Of a stretch of DNA of 7,155 bases, positions 1-5,614 are shown in pieces. The number at the start of each line of letters is the position of its first letter. Position 1 is the stretch's first letter. A program made the translations under genes and the position numbers. The notes beneath the pieces were generated by a model that was not told the DNA's origin, did not search any database, and worked only from the letters and a program-made list of their open reading frames with translations. This DNA is from an uncultured Rhizobiaceae group bacterium (lineage in GTDB: Bacteria > Pseudomonadota > Alphaproteobacteria > Rhizobiales > Rhizobiaceae), in contig CALFBU010000059.1 in NCBI GenBank assembly GCA_937951455.1, positions 1 through 7,155 of the forward strand, given 5' to 3'.

Positions 1-234
1 AGATTCACTAATGCCAAGCAACTGATTGCGCCTTGCATCTGCAGAAGACAAATCATTGATATTTCTGCGTCTTTGATCTGCCTGTTGAACGCTTTCCGTG
101 AAAATGGCATCCGCCTCACCATTAGGACTTTCAAGTGCGGATTGCGAAAAGGCAGGTGTCGGCATAGTCGTCATTAGAAGACTACCCACAATTAAATTGC
201 TAAGGTATTTGCCCGTCTTGGACATTTGCGCCAT
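1..234 (-). CDS. Exported protein of unknown function, N-terminal part only
   Basis: Reading the minus strand from ATG at 232-234 gives 78 codons without a stop, running off the left edge of the window. The N-terminus looks like a Sec signal peptide: a basic n-region (Lys6, Lys9), a hydrophobic stretch around residues 11-24 (LSNLIVGSLLMTTM) and a PTPAFS-Q junction near residue 30, so the product should be periplasmic or outer-membrane. The visible mature part is polar and charged (QQADQRRRN, SSADARRN) and probably helical. The family is not recognisable from this fragment; the N-terminus of a coiled-coil periplasmic protein such as an EnvC-like factor would fit but cannot be shown. The start is ambiguous: AAAGGA lies only about 2 bases before ATG 232-234, and about 11 bases before a second in-frame ATG at 223-225 (residue 4). 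The gene is divergent from kdsD. Confidence 0.7.
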   Translation of the reverse strand, partial: MAQMSKTGKYLSNLIVGSLLMTTMPTPAFSQSALESPNGEADAIFTESVQQADQRRRNINDLSSADARRNQLLGISES

Positions 235-256
235 TGTCCTTTAATGATGCTGCGGA

Positions 257-292
257 ACAGCTGTAAAGCTTTTTAAATCGTAAACATTTACG
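257..292. promoter_or_regulatory. Cluster of small palindromes in the divergent region upstream of kdsD
   Basis: The 112-base gap between the exported-protein gene (minus) and kdsD (plus) must hold both promoters. Within 36 bases it carries three inverted repeats: ACAGCTGT (257-264), AAAGCTTT (265-272) and CGTAAACATTTACG (279-292, 6-base arms around CA). The last is the best operator candidate, being the longest and central between the two genes. A TTAA-N8-TTAA pattern follows just downstream, one base off the TTAA-N7-TTAA spacing of CtrA boxes. I could not place a convincing -35/-10 pair, so the regulatory role is inferred from symmetry and location only. Confidence 0.3.
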
Positions 293-346
293 GTTAATGA
301 ATGGTTTAAGTTGGCTGAGTTTAGCCTTTTGAGTTGGAAAGAATGC

Positions 347-1321
347 ATGTCTCAATCTGAAAATATCAAGTCTGCCTTACGCACCATCACGTTTGAGCGG
401 CAGGGTCTTGAGGCCGTTCATGACGCTTTGTCAAATGGTATGGGGGAGGCTTTTGAAGCTGCGTGTAATATTATGCGTGATATTGGTGGACGTGTGATTG
501 TGACGGGCGTTGGTAAAAGCGGTCATATTGGTACCAAAATTGCTGCAACATTGGCCTCTACCGGGACGCCCGCATTTTTCGTGCATCCATCAGAAGCAAA
601 CCATGGTGACTTGGGCATGATTGCGCGTGATGACGCGATCATCGCGCTTTCATGGTCGGGTGAGACGGCTGAACTCAAAGGCGTGATAGCCTATTCCAGC
701 CGTTTTTCAATTCCGCTGATTGCGATTACAAAGAATAAAAGTTCAGCCCTTGGAAAAGAATCGACCGTATGCCTTGAGTTGCCAACTGTTGAAGAAGCTT
801 GTCCCAATGGCCTTGCACCTACCACCTCAACGACCATGCAGATGGCAATTGGGGATGCACTTGCTGTTGCGCTTTTGGAAAGTCGCGGCTTTTCTGCGGA
901 CGATTTTGGAATTTATCATCCAGGTGGTTCACTGGGTTCCAAGCTCACCAGCGTTTCGGAAGTTATGCATTCAGGCGATGCTGTTCCATTGGTTGCTGAA
1001 AATACGCCCATGAGTGAAGCCGTTATGACACTTTCCAATAAGCGTTTTGGATGTGTGGGCGTCAAGGATGCAAGTGGCAAGCTTGTTGGTATTTTAACAG
1101 ATGGTGATCTGGCACGTAATCTGGATAAGGACCTGCAAAATCTGTCGGTTAATGATTTAATGACGAGTAATCCCAAAACCATAAAAGGTTCAGCGCTTGT
1201 CACCTCAGCGATGGCCACACTGAACAGTTTTAATATTTCCGCATTGATTGTGACCGATGCAGAAAATAAGCCCGAAGGCATTATTCATCTGCATGATCTT
1301 CTTAGAATTGGCGTTGCTTAG
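347..1321 (+). CDS. kdsD: Arabinose-5-phosphate isomerase (KdsD/KpsF/GutQ family)
   Basis: Interconverts D-ribulose 5-phosphate and D-arabinose 5-phosphate in the cytoplasm, the first committed step to Kdo for lipopolysaccharide. The 324-residue product has the family architecture: an SIS sugar-isomerase domain (about residues 35-190) followed by two CBS domains (about 207-260 and 267-324). Visible SIS motifs are GVGKSGHIG (54-62), SWSGETAE (102-109), LAPTTSTT (156-163) and YHPGGSLG (190-197). Residues corresponding to E. coli KdsD Lys59, Glu111, Glu152 and His193 appear as Lys57, Glu109, Glu150 and His191, at a constant offset. The start is set at ATG 347, which has GGAAAG (336-341) 5 bases upstream and yields a normal N-terminus; a TTG at 311 would add 12 residues and has no such support. 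Its TAG stop overlaps the stop codon of the convergent nfeD-type gene. Confidence 0.95.
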   Translation: MSQSENIKSALRTITFERQGLEAVHDALSNGMGEAFEAACNIMRDIGGRVIVTGVGKSGHIGTKIAATLASTGTPAFFVHPSEANHGDLGMIARDDAIIALSWSGETAELKGVIAYSSRFSIPLIAITKNKSSALGKESTVCLELPTVEEACPNGLAPTTSTTMQMAIGDALAVALLESRGFSADDFGIYHPGGSLGSKLTSVSEVMHSGDAVPLVAENTPMSEAVMTLSNKRFGCVGVKDASGKLVGILTDGDLARNLDKDLQNLSVNDLMTSNPKTIKGSALVTSAMATLNSFNISALIVTDAENKPEGIIHLHDLLRIGVA

Positions 1322-1782
1322 GCTGCTTCTACAATCAGCGTGCCCGCGTCATAATCCACGACAGTCACTTTAGCGCCTGCTTTTGCGTCATCGCCTTTGA
1401 CGCGCCAAGTCGTGTCGCCAATTTTGATGCGTCCCATGCCGTTGGCGATCGGGTCAGCTAAAATAGCCGTTTGGCCGATAAGCTGCGCGCCGCGTTCGTT
1501 CAAGTTTGGGTTTTCACTCTTGTTGTAATCCTTGTTTTTCATGATGCGCTTGCCGACGATCGCAATTACAATTGAAAGGATTAGAAAGACGAGTACTTGA
1601 GCTTGCCAAGGCCATATGGCGGCTTCATTGCCTATGATCAGCGTTATTAAACCGACCACCAAAGCTGACAGTCCTGGCCATAGTAAAAATGTACTTGGCA
1701 TCATGATTTCGATGCCAAGAATTAAGAGGCCAACAGCGACCCAAGTCCAAGGGCCCAGAGCTTGTATTAAAGATAGTACCAT
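1318..1782 (-). CDS. NfeD-family membrane protein, partner of the SPFH protein
   Basis: A 154-residue short-form NfeD protein. Hydrophobic segments at about residues 12-32, 34-51 and 60-78 indicate three membrane helices. They are followed by a basic loop (KRIMKNKDYNK) and a soluble C-terminal domain at about 98-154 with the small beta-barrel (OB-fold) signature of the family: GQTAI, GRIKIGDTTWRV and a final GTLIVE strand. No ClpP-like serine protease domain is present, which separates it from long NfeD proteins. Short NfeD proteins are commonly encoded next to SPFH proteins (E. coli YbbJ with QmcA) and are thought to act with them in membrane microdomains. Here the gene lies 16 bases after the SPFH gene on the same strand. 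GGAG (complement of 1789-1792) sits 6 bases before the ATG, inside that gap. The exact physiological role is unknown. Confidence 0.9.
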   Translation of the reverse strand: MVLSLIQALGPWTWVAVGLLILGIEIMMPSTFLLWPGLSALVVGLITLIIGNEAAIWPWQAQVLVFLILSIVIAIVGKRIMKNKDYNKSENPNLNERGAQLIGQTAILADPIANGMGRIKIGDTTWRVKGDDAKAGAKVTVVDYDAGTLIVEAA

Positions 1783-1798
1783 TTAATACTCCAATCCG

Positions 1799-2806
1799 TT
1801 ATTTGTCTTCAGACTTACCGAAAAACGGTACGCCTGATTTCGGTGTTGAGGGGCGAGGTGAACTACCTGATCCACCACCATTATCGTTGCCGCCATCACC
1901 AAAGACATCTTTCGCAATTGAGCCAATACCGCCCAGAGAGCCAATTAGAGATGAGGCTTCCAATGGCATCATTATAACCTTCTGGTTTGGCGCGCTTGCA
2001 ATTTGCGTCAAGGCTTCCGTGTATTTTTGAGCTACGAAGTAGTTGATGGCTTGAGCATCACCGCCTGCAATGGCTTCTGATACCATGCGTGTAGCTTCCG
2101 CTTCCGCTTGTGCAAGACGCTCACGCGCTTCCGCTTCACGGAATGCTGCTTCTTTCTCACCTTCAGCTTGCAGAATTTGAGATTGCTTTTCACCTTCCGC
2201 TTTCAGGATTTCCGCCTGACGGAAACCTTCCGCTTCAAGAATGTTAGCACGCTTGTCACGTTCGGCCTTCATCTGACGGCCCATGGCAGCCACGAGATCT
2301 GCTGGCGGATTAATGTCCTTGATTTCGATACGTGTGATCTTCATGCCCCATGGTGATACGGCTTCATCAACCACGCGTAAAAGGCGATCGTTAATTTCAT
2401 CACGCTTGGACAGAAGTTCATCAAGATCCATTGAGCCCATAACGGTACGAATGTTGGTCATGGTTAAGTTTAGAACCGCGCGTTCAAGATCGCGCACTTC
2501 ATAGGCTGCACGTGCTGCATCCAAAATCTGGAAAAAAGTAACGCCATCAGCGCTGATGGTTGCGTTGTCTTTTGTAATGACTTCTTGCGTTGGTACGTCC
2601 AACACCTGTTCCATCATGTTTAGCTTTGCGCCAATGCGATCGATAAATGGAACAATGATATTCAAACCTGGCTTTAGTGTTTTTGTGTAACGACCAAATC
2701 TTTCAACTGTATAATTAAAACCCTGTGGTATCTGTTTGACACCTGCAAATATGACTAAAATAACGAGAAACGCGAGTACCGCGAGTGCAATATCAAATCC
2801 GAACAA
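1799..2806 (-). CDS. qmcA: SPFH/stomatin-like membrane protein (QmcA type)
   Basis: Membrane-anchored scaffolding protein of the SPFH (band 7) family, expected to oligomerise at the inner membrane. From TTG 2804-2806 the product is 335 residues. It has an N-terminal membrane anchor (about 5-23, ending VIFAGVKQ), an SPFH domain (about 24-180, with [31 protein letters not shown] and EIKDINPP), and an Ala/Glu-rich coiled coil with 11-residue periodicity (about 186-242). After it come the conserved [12 protein letters not shown] and [10 protein letters not shown] segments (about 265-285) and a Gly/Ser/Pro-rich tail. The start is reassigned: a TTG at 2819-2821 could add five residues, but its codons contain GGAGGG, a strong ribosome-binding site lying 7 bases before TTG 2804-2806. 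The gene precedes the NfeD gene, the usual pairing, and is divergent from the DUF533 gene. Confidence 0.92.
   Translation of the reverse strand: MFGFDIALAVLAFLVILVIFAGVKQIPQGFNYTVERFGRYTKTLKPGLNIIVPFIDRIGAKLNMMEQVLDVPTQEVITKDNATISADGVTFFQILDAARAAYEVRDLERAVLNLTMTNIRTVMGSMDLDELLSKRDEINDRLLRVVDEAVSPWGMKITRIEIKDINPPADLVAAMGRQMKAERDKRANILEAEGFRQAEILKAEGEKQSQILQAEGEKEAAFREAEARERLAQAEAEATRMVSEAIAGGDAQAINYFVAQKYTEALTQIASAPNQKVIMMPLEASSLIGSLGGIGSIAKDVFGDGGNDNGGGSGSSPRPSTPKSGVPFFGKSEDK
2111..2242 (-). repeat. Four 11-residue coiled-coil repeats inside the SPFH gene
   Basis: Four consecutive 33-base units encode [33 protein letters not shown] and [12 protein letters not shown] hydrophobic residue (Ile, Ile, Ile, Phe) recurs exactly every 11 residues, and an A-E dipeptide recurs at the same place. 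Undecad repeats are typical of the straight, weakly right-handed coiled coils of SPFH proteins and probably mediate oligomerisation. This is a protein-level repeat within the gene, not a mobile or separate element. Confidence 0.75.
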
Positions 2807-2813
2807 ATTCTTT

Positions 2814-2819
2814 CCCTCC
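2814..2819 (-). promoter_or_regulatory. Ribosome-binding site that sets the SPFH gene start
   Basis: The minus strand reads GGAGGG here, the strongest Shine-Dalgarno match in the window. It is 7 bases upstream of TTG 2804-2806 and overlaps the codons that would follow an alternative TTG at 2819-2821. This placement makes the upstream TTG an unlikely start and favours the downstream one. Confidence 0.7.
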
Positions 2820-2845
2820 AATAAATATCTTCAGTTTCATAGAAC

Positions 2846-2875
2846 TTATATGGTGATTTTGTTGATATATTACAA
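2846..2875 (-). promoter_or_regulatory. Possible promoter for the SPFH-nfeD unit
   Basis: On the minus strand, TTGTAA (complement of 2870-2875) is followed after 18 bases by ATATAA (complement of 2846-2851), a loose sigma-70-like pair about 40 bases before the SPFH start. It lies in the 180-base AT-rich divergent gap where a promoter is required. In DNA this AT-rich such matches arise by chance, so the assignment is tentative. Confidence 0.25.
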
Positions 2876-2912
2876 ATAAATTCGCTTACGCTAGGTAAAT
2901 AAGAGGTTAATT

Positions 2913-2941
2913 TTGCTTTGGCGATAAAATTCCTTTTAAAT
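2913..2941 (+). promoter_or_regulatory. Possible promoter for the DUF533-HIT-nudC operon
   Basis: TTGCTT (2913-2918) and TTAAAT (2936-2941) are separated by 17 bases and lie about 60 bases before the DUF533 start. Both hexamers match the sigma-70 consensus only partly (three and four of six positions). It is the best pair I could find by eye in the gap where the plus-strand promoter must lie. Confidence 0.22.
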
Positions 2942-2950
2942 GTCAGTATG

Positions 2951-2975
2951 AGTGCCTAGATAAGTGCCAACGATA
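2951..2975. repeat. Short tandem direct repeat in the DUF533 leader
   Basis: Two near-identical units stand side by side: AGTGCC-TA-GATA (2951-2962) and AGTGCC-AAC-GATA (2963-2975). The AGTGCC cores start 12 bases apart, roughly one helical turn. The repeat lies between the possible promoter and the ribosome-binding site of the DUF533 gene, so it could be a regulator site or part of the mRNA leader. Chance cannot be excluded at this length. Confidence 0.3.
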
Positions 2976-3001
2976 AATTCTACACAAAGGGAGTGAGAAC
3001 C

Positions 3002-3793
3002 ATGAGTCTTCTTAAAACACTAGCCAAGGTTGCTGTTGGCATTGCGGTTGCAAAAGGCGTTGGCGGCATGATGAAAAAAAGCGCTGGCGGACAACAGGCG
3101 CCAACAGGCTCAGGCGGTGGTTTGGGAGATTTGCTTGGACAACTCGGTGGCGGTGCTGCGGGTGGACAAGCTGGCGGTGGTCTTGGTGATTTGCTCGGCA
3201 AACTTGGTGGTGGCGCTGGTGGTCAAGGCGGCGGTGGGTTAGGCGACTTGCTTGGTCAATTGGGCGGTCAGGCAACACGCGGCCAATCAGGTGGCGGTGC
3301 AGGCGGTGCGTTGGGTGATGTGTTTGGTGACTTCATCGGGGAAGGTGCAAAGCAAACACAAAATAACGAGAGTTTTGGCGATATGTTTAACGATGCCATT
3401 GCGAAACAAGACGAGCCTTCAGTTCAGCCTTCTGCAGATCAGGAAGCTGTTGCGGCACTCATGTTAAGCGCGATGATTCAGGCTATGAAATCGGATAGGG
3501 AGCTCGACCCGCAAGAAGAAGCGAAACTCATGGAGCATCTTGGCGATGTGTCACACGAAGAGCGCCAGTTCGTAAATCAGGAATTGCAAAAGCCTGTTGA
3601 TGTATCCGCACTTGCGGCAAATGTTCCCCATGGTTTGGAACAACAGGTCTATATGATGTCGCTCATGGCAATTGATCTGGATAAAAAAGCTGAAGCACAA
3701 TACCTCCATGACCTTGCAACAGAACTGGGTGTCGGGCGTGATGAGGTGAACGCCATTCATTCGCATGTGGGTGCGCCGAGCCTTTACAGCTAA
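3002..3793 (+). CDS. DUF533 / TerB-like protein with glycine-rich repeats (YebE-like)
   Basis: A 263-residue protein in three parts. Residues 1-25 form a hydrophobic or amphipathic helix (LAKVAVGIAVAKGVGG) that may anchor it to the inner membrane. Residues 30-115 are a Gly-rich linker containing three copies of GGGLGDLLG(Q/K)LGG and a degenerate fourth. Residues about 145-258 form an all-helical TerB-like (DUF533) domain with two acidic helix-loop elements, AMKSDRELDPQEEAKL and AIDLDKKAEAQYLHDLA. E. coli YebE belongs to the same family; its function is unknown, and the label 'tellurite resistance' rests on fold similarity only. ATG 3002 has AAGGGAG (2987-2993) 8 bases upstream; a GTG at 2993 overlaps that site and is unlikely. 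It is the first gene of a run with the HIT gene (9-base gap) and nudC. Confidence 0.85.
   Translation: MSLLKTLAKVAVGIAVAKGVGGMMKKSAGGQQAPTGSGGGLGDLLGQLGGGAAGGQAGGGLGDLLGKLGGGAGGQGGGGLGDLLGQLGGQATRGQSGGGAGGALGDVFGDFIGEGAKQTQNNESFGDMFNDAIAKQDEPSVQPSADQEAVAALMLSAMIQAMKSDRELDPQEEAKLMEHLGDVSHEERQFVNQELQKPVDVSALAANVPHGLEQQVYMMSLMAIDLDKKAEAQYLHDLATELGVGRDEVNAIHSHVGAPSLYS
3113..3346 (+). repeat. Glycine-rich tandem repeat within the DUF533 gene
   Basis: Units begin at 3113, 3173 and 3230 and a degenerate unit begins at 3290, with periods of 60, 57 and 60 bases. Each of the first three encodes GGGLGDLLG(Q/K)LGG plus a Gly/Ala/Gln spacer; the fourth reads GGALGDVFGDF. The protein repeat is well kept, but nearly every codon differs among units at its third base (for example Gly GGA/GGT/GGC and Leu TTG/CTT/TTA). 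This indicates old duplications held by selection on the protein rather than a recent slippage tract. Confidence 0.85.
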
Positions 3794-3802
3794 GCACAAG
3801 GC

Positions 3803-4210
3803 ATGGGGGAATTTGTCTTAAACAAACAGCTTGAGGCTGACACGCATCTGGTTTGCGAATTGCAGAATTGTTCCCTTCGCCTGCTGGATGATGCGCGTTG
3901 GCCTTGGCTTGTTCTTGTTCCGCGCGTAGCAGGCATTGAAGAATGGCATGATCTTTCAAAAGGGCAACGCATCATGATCGATGATGAAGTTGCTCGCGTT
4001 GCATCTGCCTTGAAAACCATGACGGGTTGCGAAAAAATCAACATCGCGACGATTGGTAATATGGTAAGGCAGTTGCATATTCACGTGATTGCGCGCAATG
4101 AAGGCGATGCGAATTGGCCAGGGCCTGTCTGGGGTTATGGCGCGCGTGAACCTTACGAACCAGAGAATACAGCCTCATTTATTGAAGCGTTTAAAGCGAG
4201 TTTTTCATGA
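3803..4210 (+). CDS. HIT-family nucleotide hydrolase or transferase
   Basis: A 135-residue cytoplasmic protein of the histidine-triad superfamily, whose members cleave nucleotide phosphoramidates or dinucleotides through a nucleotidyl-histidine intermediate. The fold markers are LLDDARWPWLVLVPR (27-41), DLSKGQ (50-55), KINIATIGNMVRQ (78-90) and the triad region QLHIHVIAR (90-98). The first His of the canonical H-x-H-x-H is Gln90; the putative nucleophile His92 and also His94 are kept. I recall this Gln-for-His pattern as common in alphaproteobacterial homologues, so it is not inactivation. The substrate is unknown. The start at ATG 3803 fits the family N-terminus, but AAGG (3798-3801) is only 1 base away and the DUF533 stop is 9 bases upstream, suggesting translation coupled to that gene. 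The last four bases overlap the nudC start (ATGA). Confidence 0.9.
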   Translation: MGEFVLNKQLEADTHLVCELQNCSLRLLDDARWPWLVLVPRVAGIEEWHDLSKGQRIMIDDEVARVASALKTMTGCEKINIATIGNMVRQLHIHVIARNEGDANWPGPVWGYGAREPYEPENTASFIEAFKASFS

Positions 4211-5142
4211 CACTCAAGTTTGATGATCTGCCAAATCCTGAACCCAGTTCTTTGGTGGGGTTTTCGAATAACACACTCAATCGTGATGCTGAAAATCGTG
4301 ATGAGCAAAGTATCATTGATGCACTGGCAGACGATAAAACACGCTATTATCTTTTTGCCCAAGGTAAAGTCATTCTGCATAAGGCCGATGTTGTTCAAGT
4401 GCTTTTCTCGTTGGAAGAAACTAAGCAGTTTAATGCCAATAAAGACAAGGCTGTGTTATTGGGAGAGGCTAGGGATGGGATGCGTATAGCGCTTCCATGC
4501 AAGGTGGACTTGGAAACCTTGCAAGAGCCTTGGGTTGCCTATGACCTGCGTTCGCTTTTGTACTCCGGCTCCGTCAGTGAACAAGACGCTGGTGCAATTG
4601 CGCAGGCGGGTGGGTTATTATTCTGGAACGCGCAAAATCAATATTGCGGGAAGTGCGGTTCAAAATCCAAAAGTGCTATCGGCGGCTATCGCCGCGATTG
4701 TCCATCATGTGATAGCAGACTTTTCCCGCGTACTGATCCCGTCGTCATCATGCTCACAGTCAAAGATGACAAGTGCCTGATGGGTCGTTCCCCGCATTTT
4801 CCTGAAGGGTGGTTTTCGACGCTGGCAGGGTTTGTAGAACCAGGCGAAACCATGGAAGACGCCATGCGCCGCGAGACGTTTGAGGAAAGCGGCATCAAAG
4901 TAGGGCGCGTAAAGTACTACGCCAGTCAACCCTGGCCGTTTCCGCACTCCCTGATGTTAGGACTTTATGGTGAAGCAATTTCCGAAGACATCGCCATGGA
5001 TGAATCCGAGCTTGAAGACTGTCGCTGGTTCCACCGCGATGAAGTAAAGCTCATGATGAGCGAAACGCACCCGGATGGTTTGGTTTGCCCGCCGAACAGG
5101 GCGATATCTTCTGCCTTGGTTAAGTATTGGGTTGAGGGGTGA
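4207..5142 (+). CDS. nudC: NADH pyrophosphatase / NAD-capped RNA hydrolase NudC
   Basis: Hydrolyses NAD(H) to NMN(H) and AMP; family members also remove NAD caps from RNA 5' ends. The 311-residue protein has a variable N-terminal domain (1-140) and a four-Cys zinc ribbon (Cys147, Cys150, Cys165, Cys168, in YCGKCG and CPSC). The catalytic Nudix domain (about 173-305) follows. Its Nudix box matches G-x5-E-x7-R-E-U-x-E-E-x-G-U at 208-230, with Glu223, Glu226 and Glu227 available to bind metal. Downstream is SQPWPFPHS (240-248), the signature that separates NudC-type enzymes from other Nudix hydrolases. The ATG overlaps the HIT stop in ATGA and there is no strong ribosome-binding site, so translation is probably coupled. 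Its stop is 26 bases from that of the convergent small membrane-protein gene, with no recognisable terminator between. Confidence 0.95.
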   Translation: MTLKFDDLPNPEPSSLVGFSNNTLNRDAENRDEQSIIDALADDKTRYYLFAQGKVILHKADVVQVLFSLEETKQFNANKDKAVLLGEARDGMRIALPCKVDLETLQEPWVAYDLRSLLYSGSVSEQDAGAIAQAGGLLFWNAQNQYCGKCGSKSKSAIGGYRRDCPSCDSRLFPRTDPVVIMLTVKDDKCLMGRSPHFPEGWFSTLAGFVEPGETMEDAMRRETFEESGIKVGRVKYYASQPWPFPHSLMLGLYGEAISEDIAMDESELEDCRWFHRDEVKLMMSETHPDGLVCPPNRAISSALVKYWVEG

Positions 5143-5168
5143 GAAGCTACTTATTATTTCTTGCAAGT

Positions 5169-5606
5169 TCAACGTTTGGTCATTCTATTTGCAACTTTCT
5201 CTGCACTCTTAATGCCTGTGCCGAAGAAATATCGACTGGTCAGTAAAATAAGAATTAAATAAAATGCAGAGAAGACCAGAAGAACAGTCAGGCCAACTGA
5301 TGAAGTTAGAGCAGATAGTTCTGGTATAAAATTCCATGCAATTGCAAGAAACACTGCGGCAAAGATAAATTGTATTACTGTGAAATATCTAGCAAACGCC
5401 CATCTGACTTTTGTTGAAGGCGCTTCACCAGTTTTATTATAGTATGCTGTTCCTGCATCCAATGCGGGTATTATTATTGAAACAATTGTCCCGCCGGAGC
5501 CGATATCAATTTGAAAATAAGATTGTAAGATAAAGCTAATTATTCCAATTATTGCAAGTGTCGCGATAAATACCAGAATATAGCGTATACAAATGGCTTT
5601 CGTCAT
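5169..5606 (-). CDS. Small four-helix membrane protein, possibly ABZJ_00895-like
   Basis: A 145-residue protein that is mostly hydrophobic. Likely membrane helices lie at about 8-28, 38-52, 73-95 and 104-125, separated by a polar loop (YYNKTGEAPSTKVRW) and followed by a basic tail (KSAEKVANRMTKR). The pattern of ALDAGTAYY, a TGEAPS loop and the final helix recalls the uncharacterised ABZJ_00895 family, but this is from memory and unverified. The function is unknown. AGGA, overlapping the pheA stop codon, lies 6 bases before the ATG, so the gene is probably translated from the kdsB-pheA transcript. Composition is unusual: about 36% G+C over 5221-5580 by hand count, against 50-62% in sampled lines of nudC and pheA. 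Rare-looking ATA isoleucine codons are frequent, including three in a row near residues 44-46. This suggests a later acquisition. Confidence 0.75.
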   Translation of the reverse strand: MTKAICIRYILVFIATLAIIGIISFILQSYFQIDIGSGGTIVSIIIPALDAGTAYYNKTGEAPSTKVRWAFARYFTVIQFIFAAVFLAIAWNFIPELSALTSSVGLTVLLVFSAFYLILILLTSRYFFGTGIKSAEKVANRMTKR

Positions 5607-5614
5607 TGAGAGTC

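Noticed and set aside
294..309. Possible CtrA box (TTAA ... TTAA) upstream of kdsD
   Set aside because: The spacing is 8 bases rather than the canonical 7, and AT-rich intergenic DNA gives such matches by chance.
916..1281. A 121-codon minus-strand open frame inside kdsD
   Set aside because: It is wholly inside kdsD, whose protein matches its family over the full length; the antisense product resembles no family I know and has no supporting start signal.
2108..2356. An 82-codon plus-strand open frame with a repetitive Phe/Leu/Thr-rich product
   Set aside because: It is the complement of the 11-residue coiled-coil repeats of the SPFH gene; its repetitiveness is inherited from them.
2980..3278. 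Pro-rich and His/Arg-rich minus-strand open frames of 73 and 88 codons
   Set aside because: They are antisense shadows of the Gly-rich repeats: GGN codons read as NCC (Pro in one register) on the other strand.
3002..3793. A tellurite-resistance or stress (ter) system
   Set aside because: Only a TerB-like fold is present, and no TerC, TerD, TerZ or other ter genes lie nearby; the YebE/DUF533 assignment is the safer one.
3803..4210. HIT protein inactive because its first triad His is replaced by Gln
   Set aside because: The central nucleophilic His and the following His are present, and Gln in this place is, from memory, usual in alphaproteobacterial members.
5143..5168. Possible terminator between nudC and the small membrane-protein gene
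   Set aside because: Only an 8-base palindrome (TTGCAA core) occurs and there is no adjoining GC-rich stem with a T-run on either strand.
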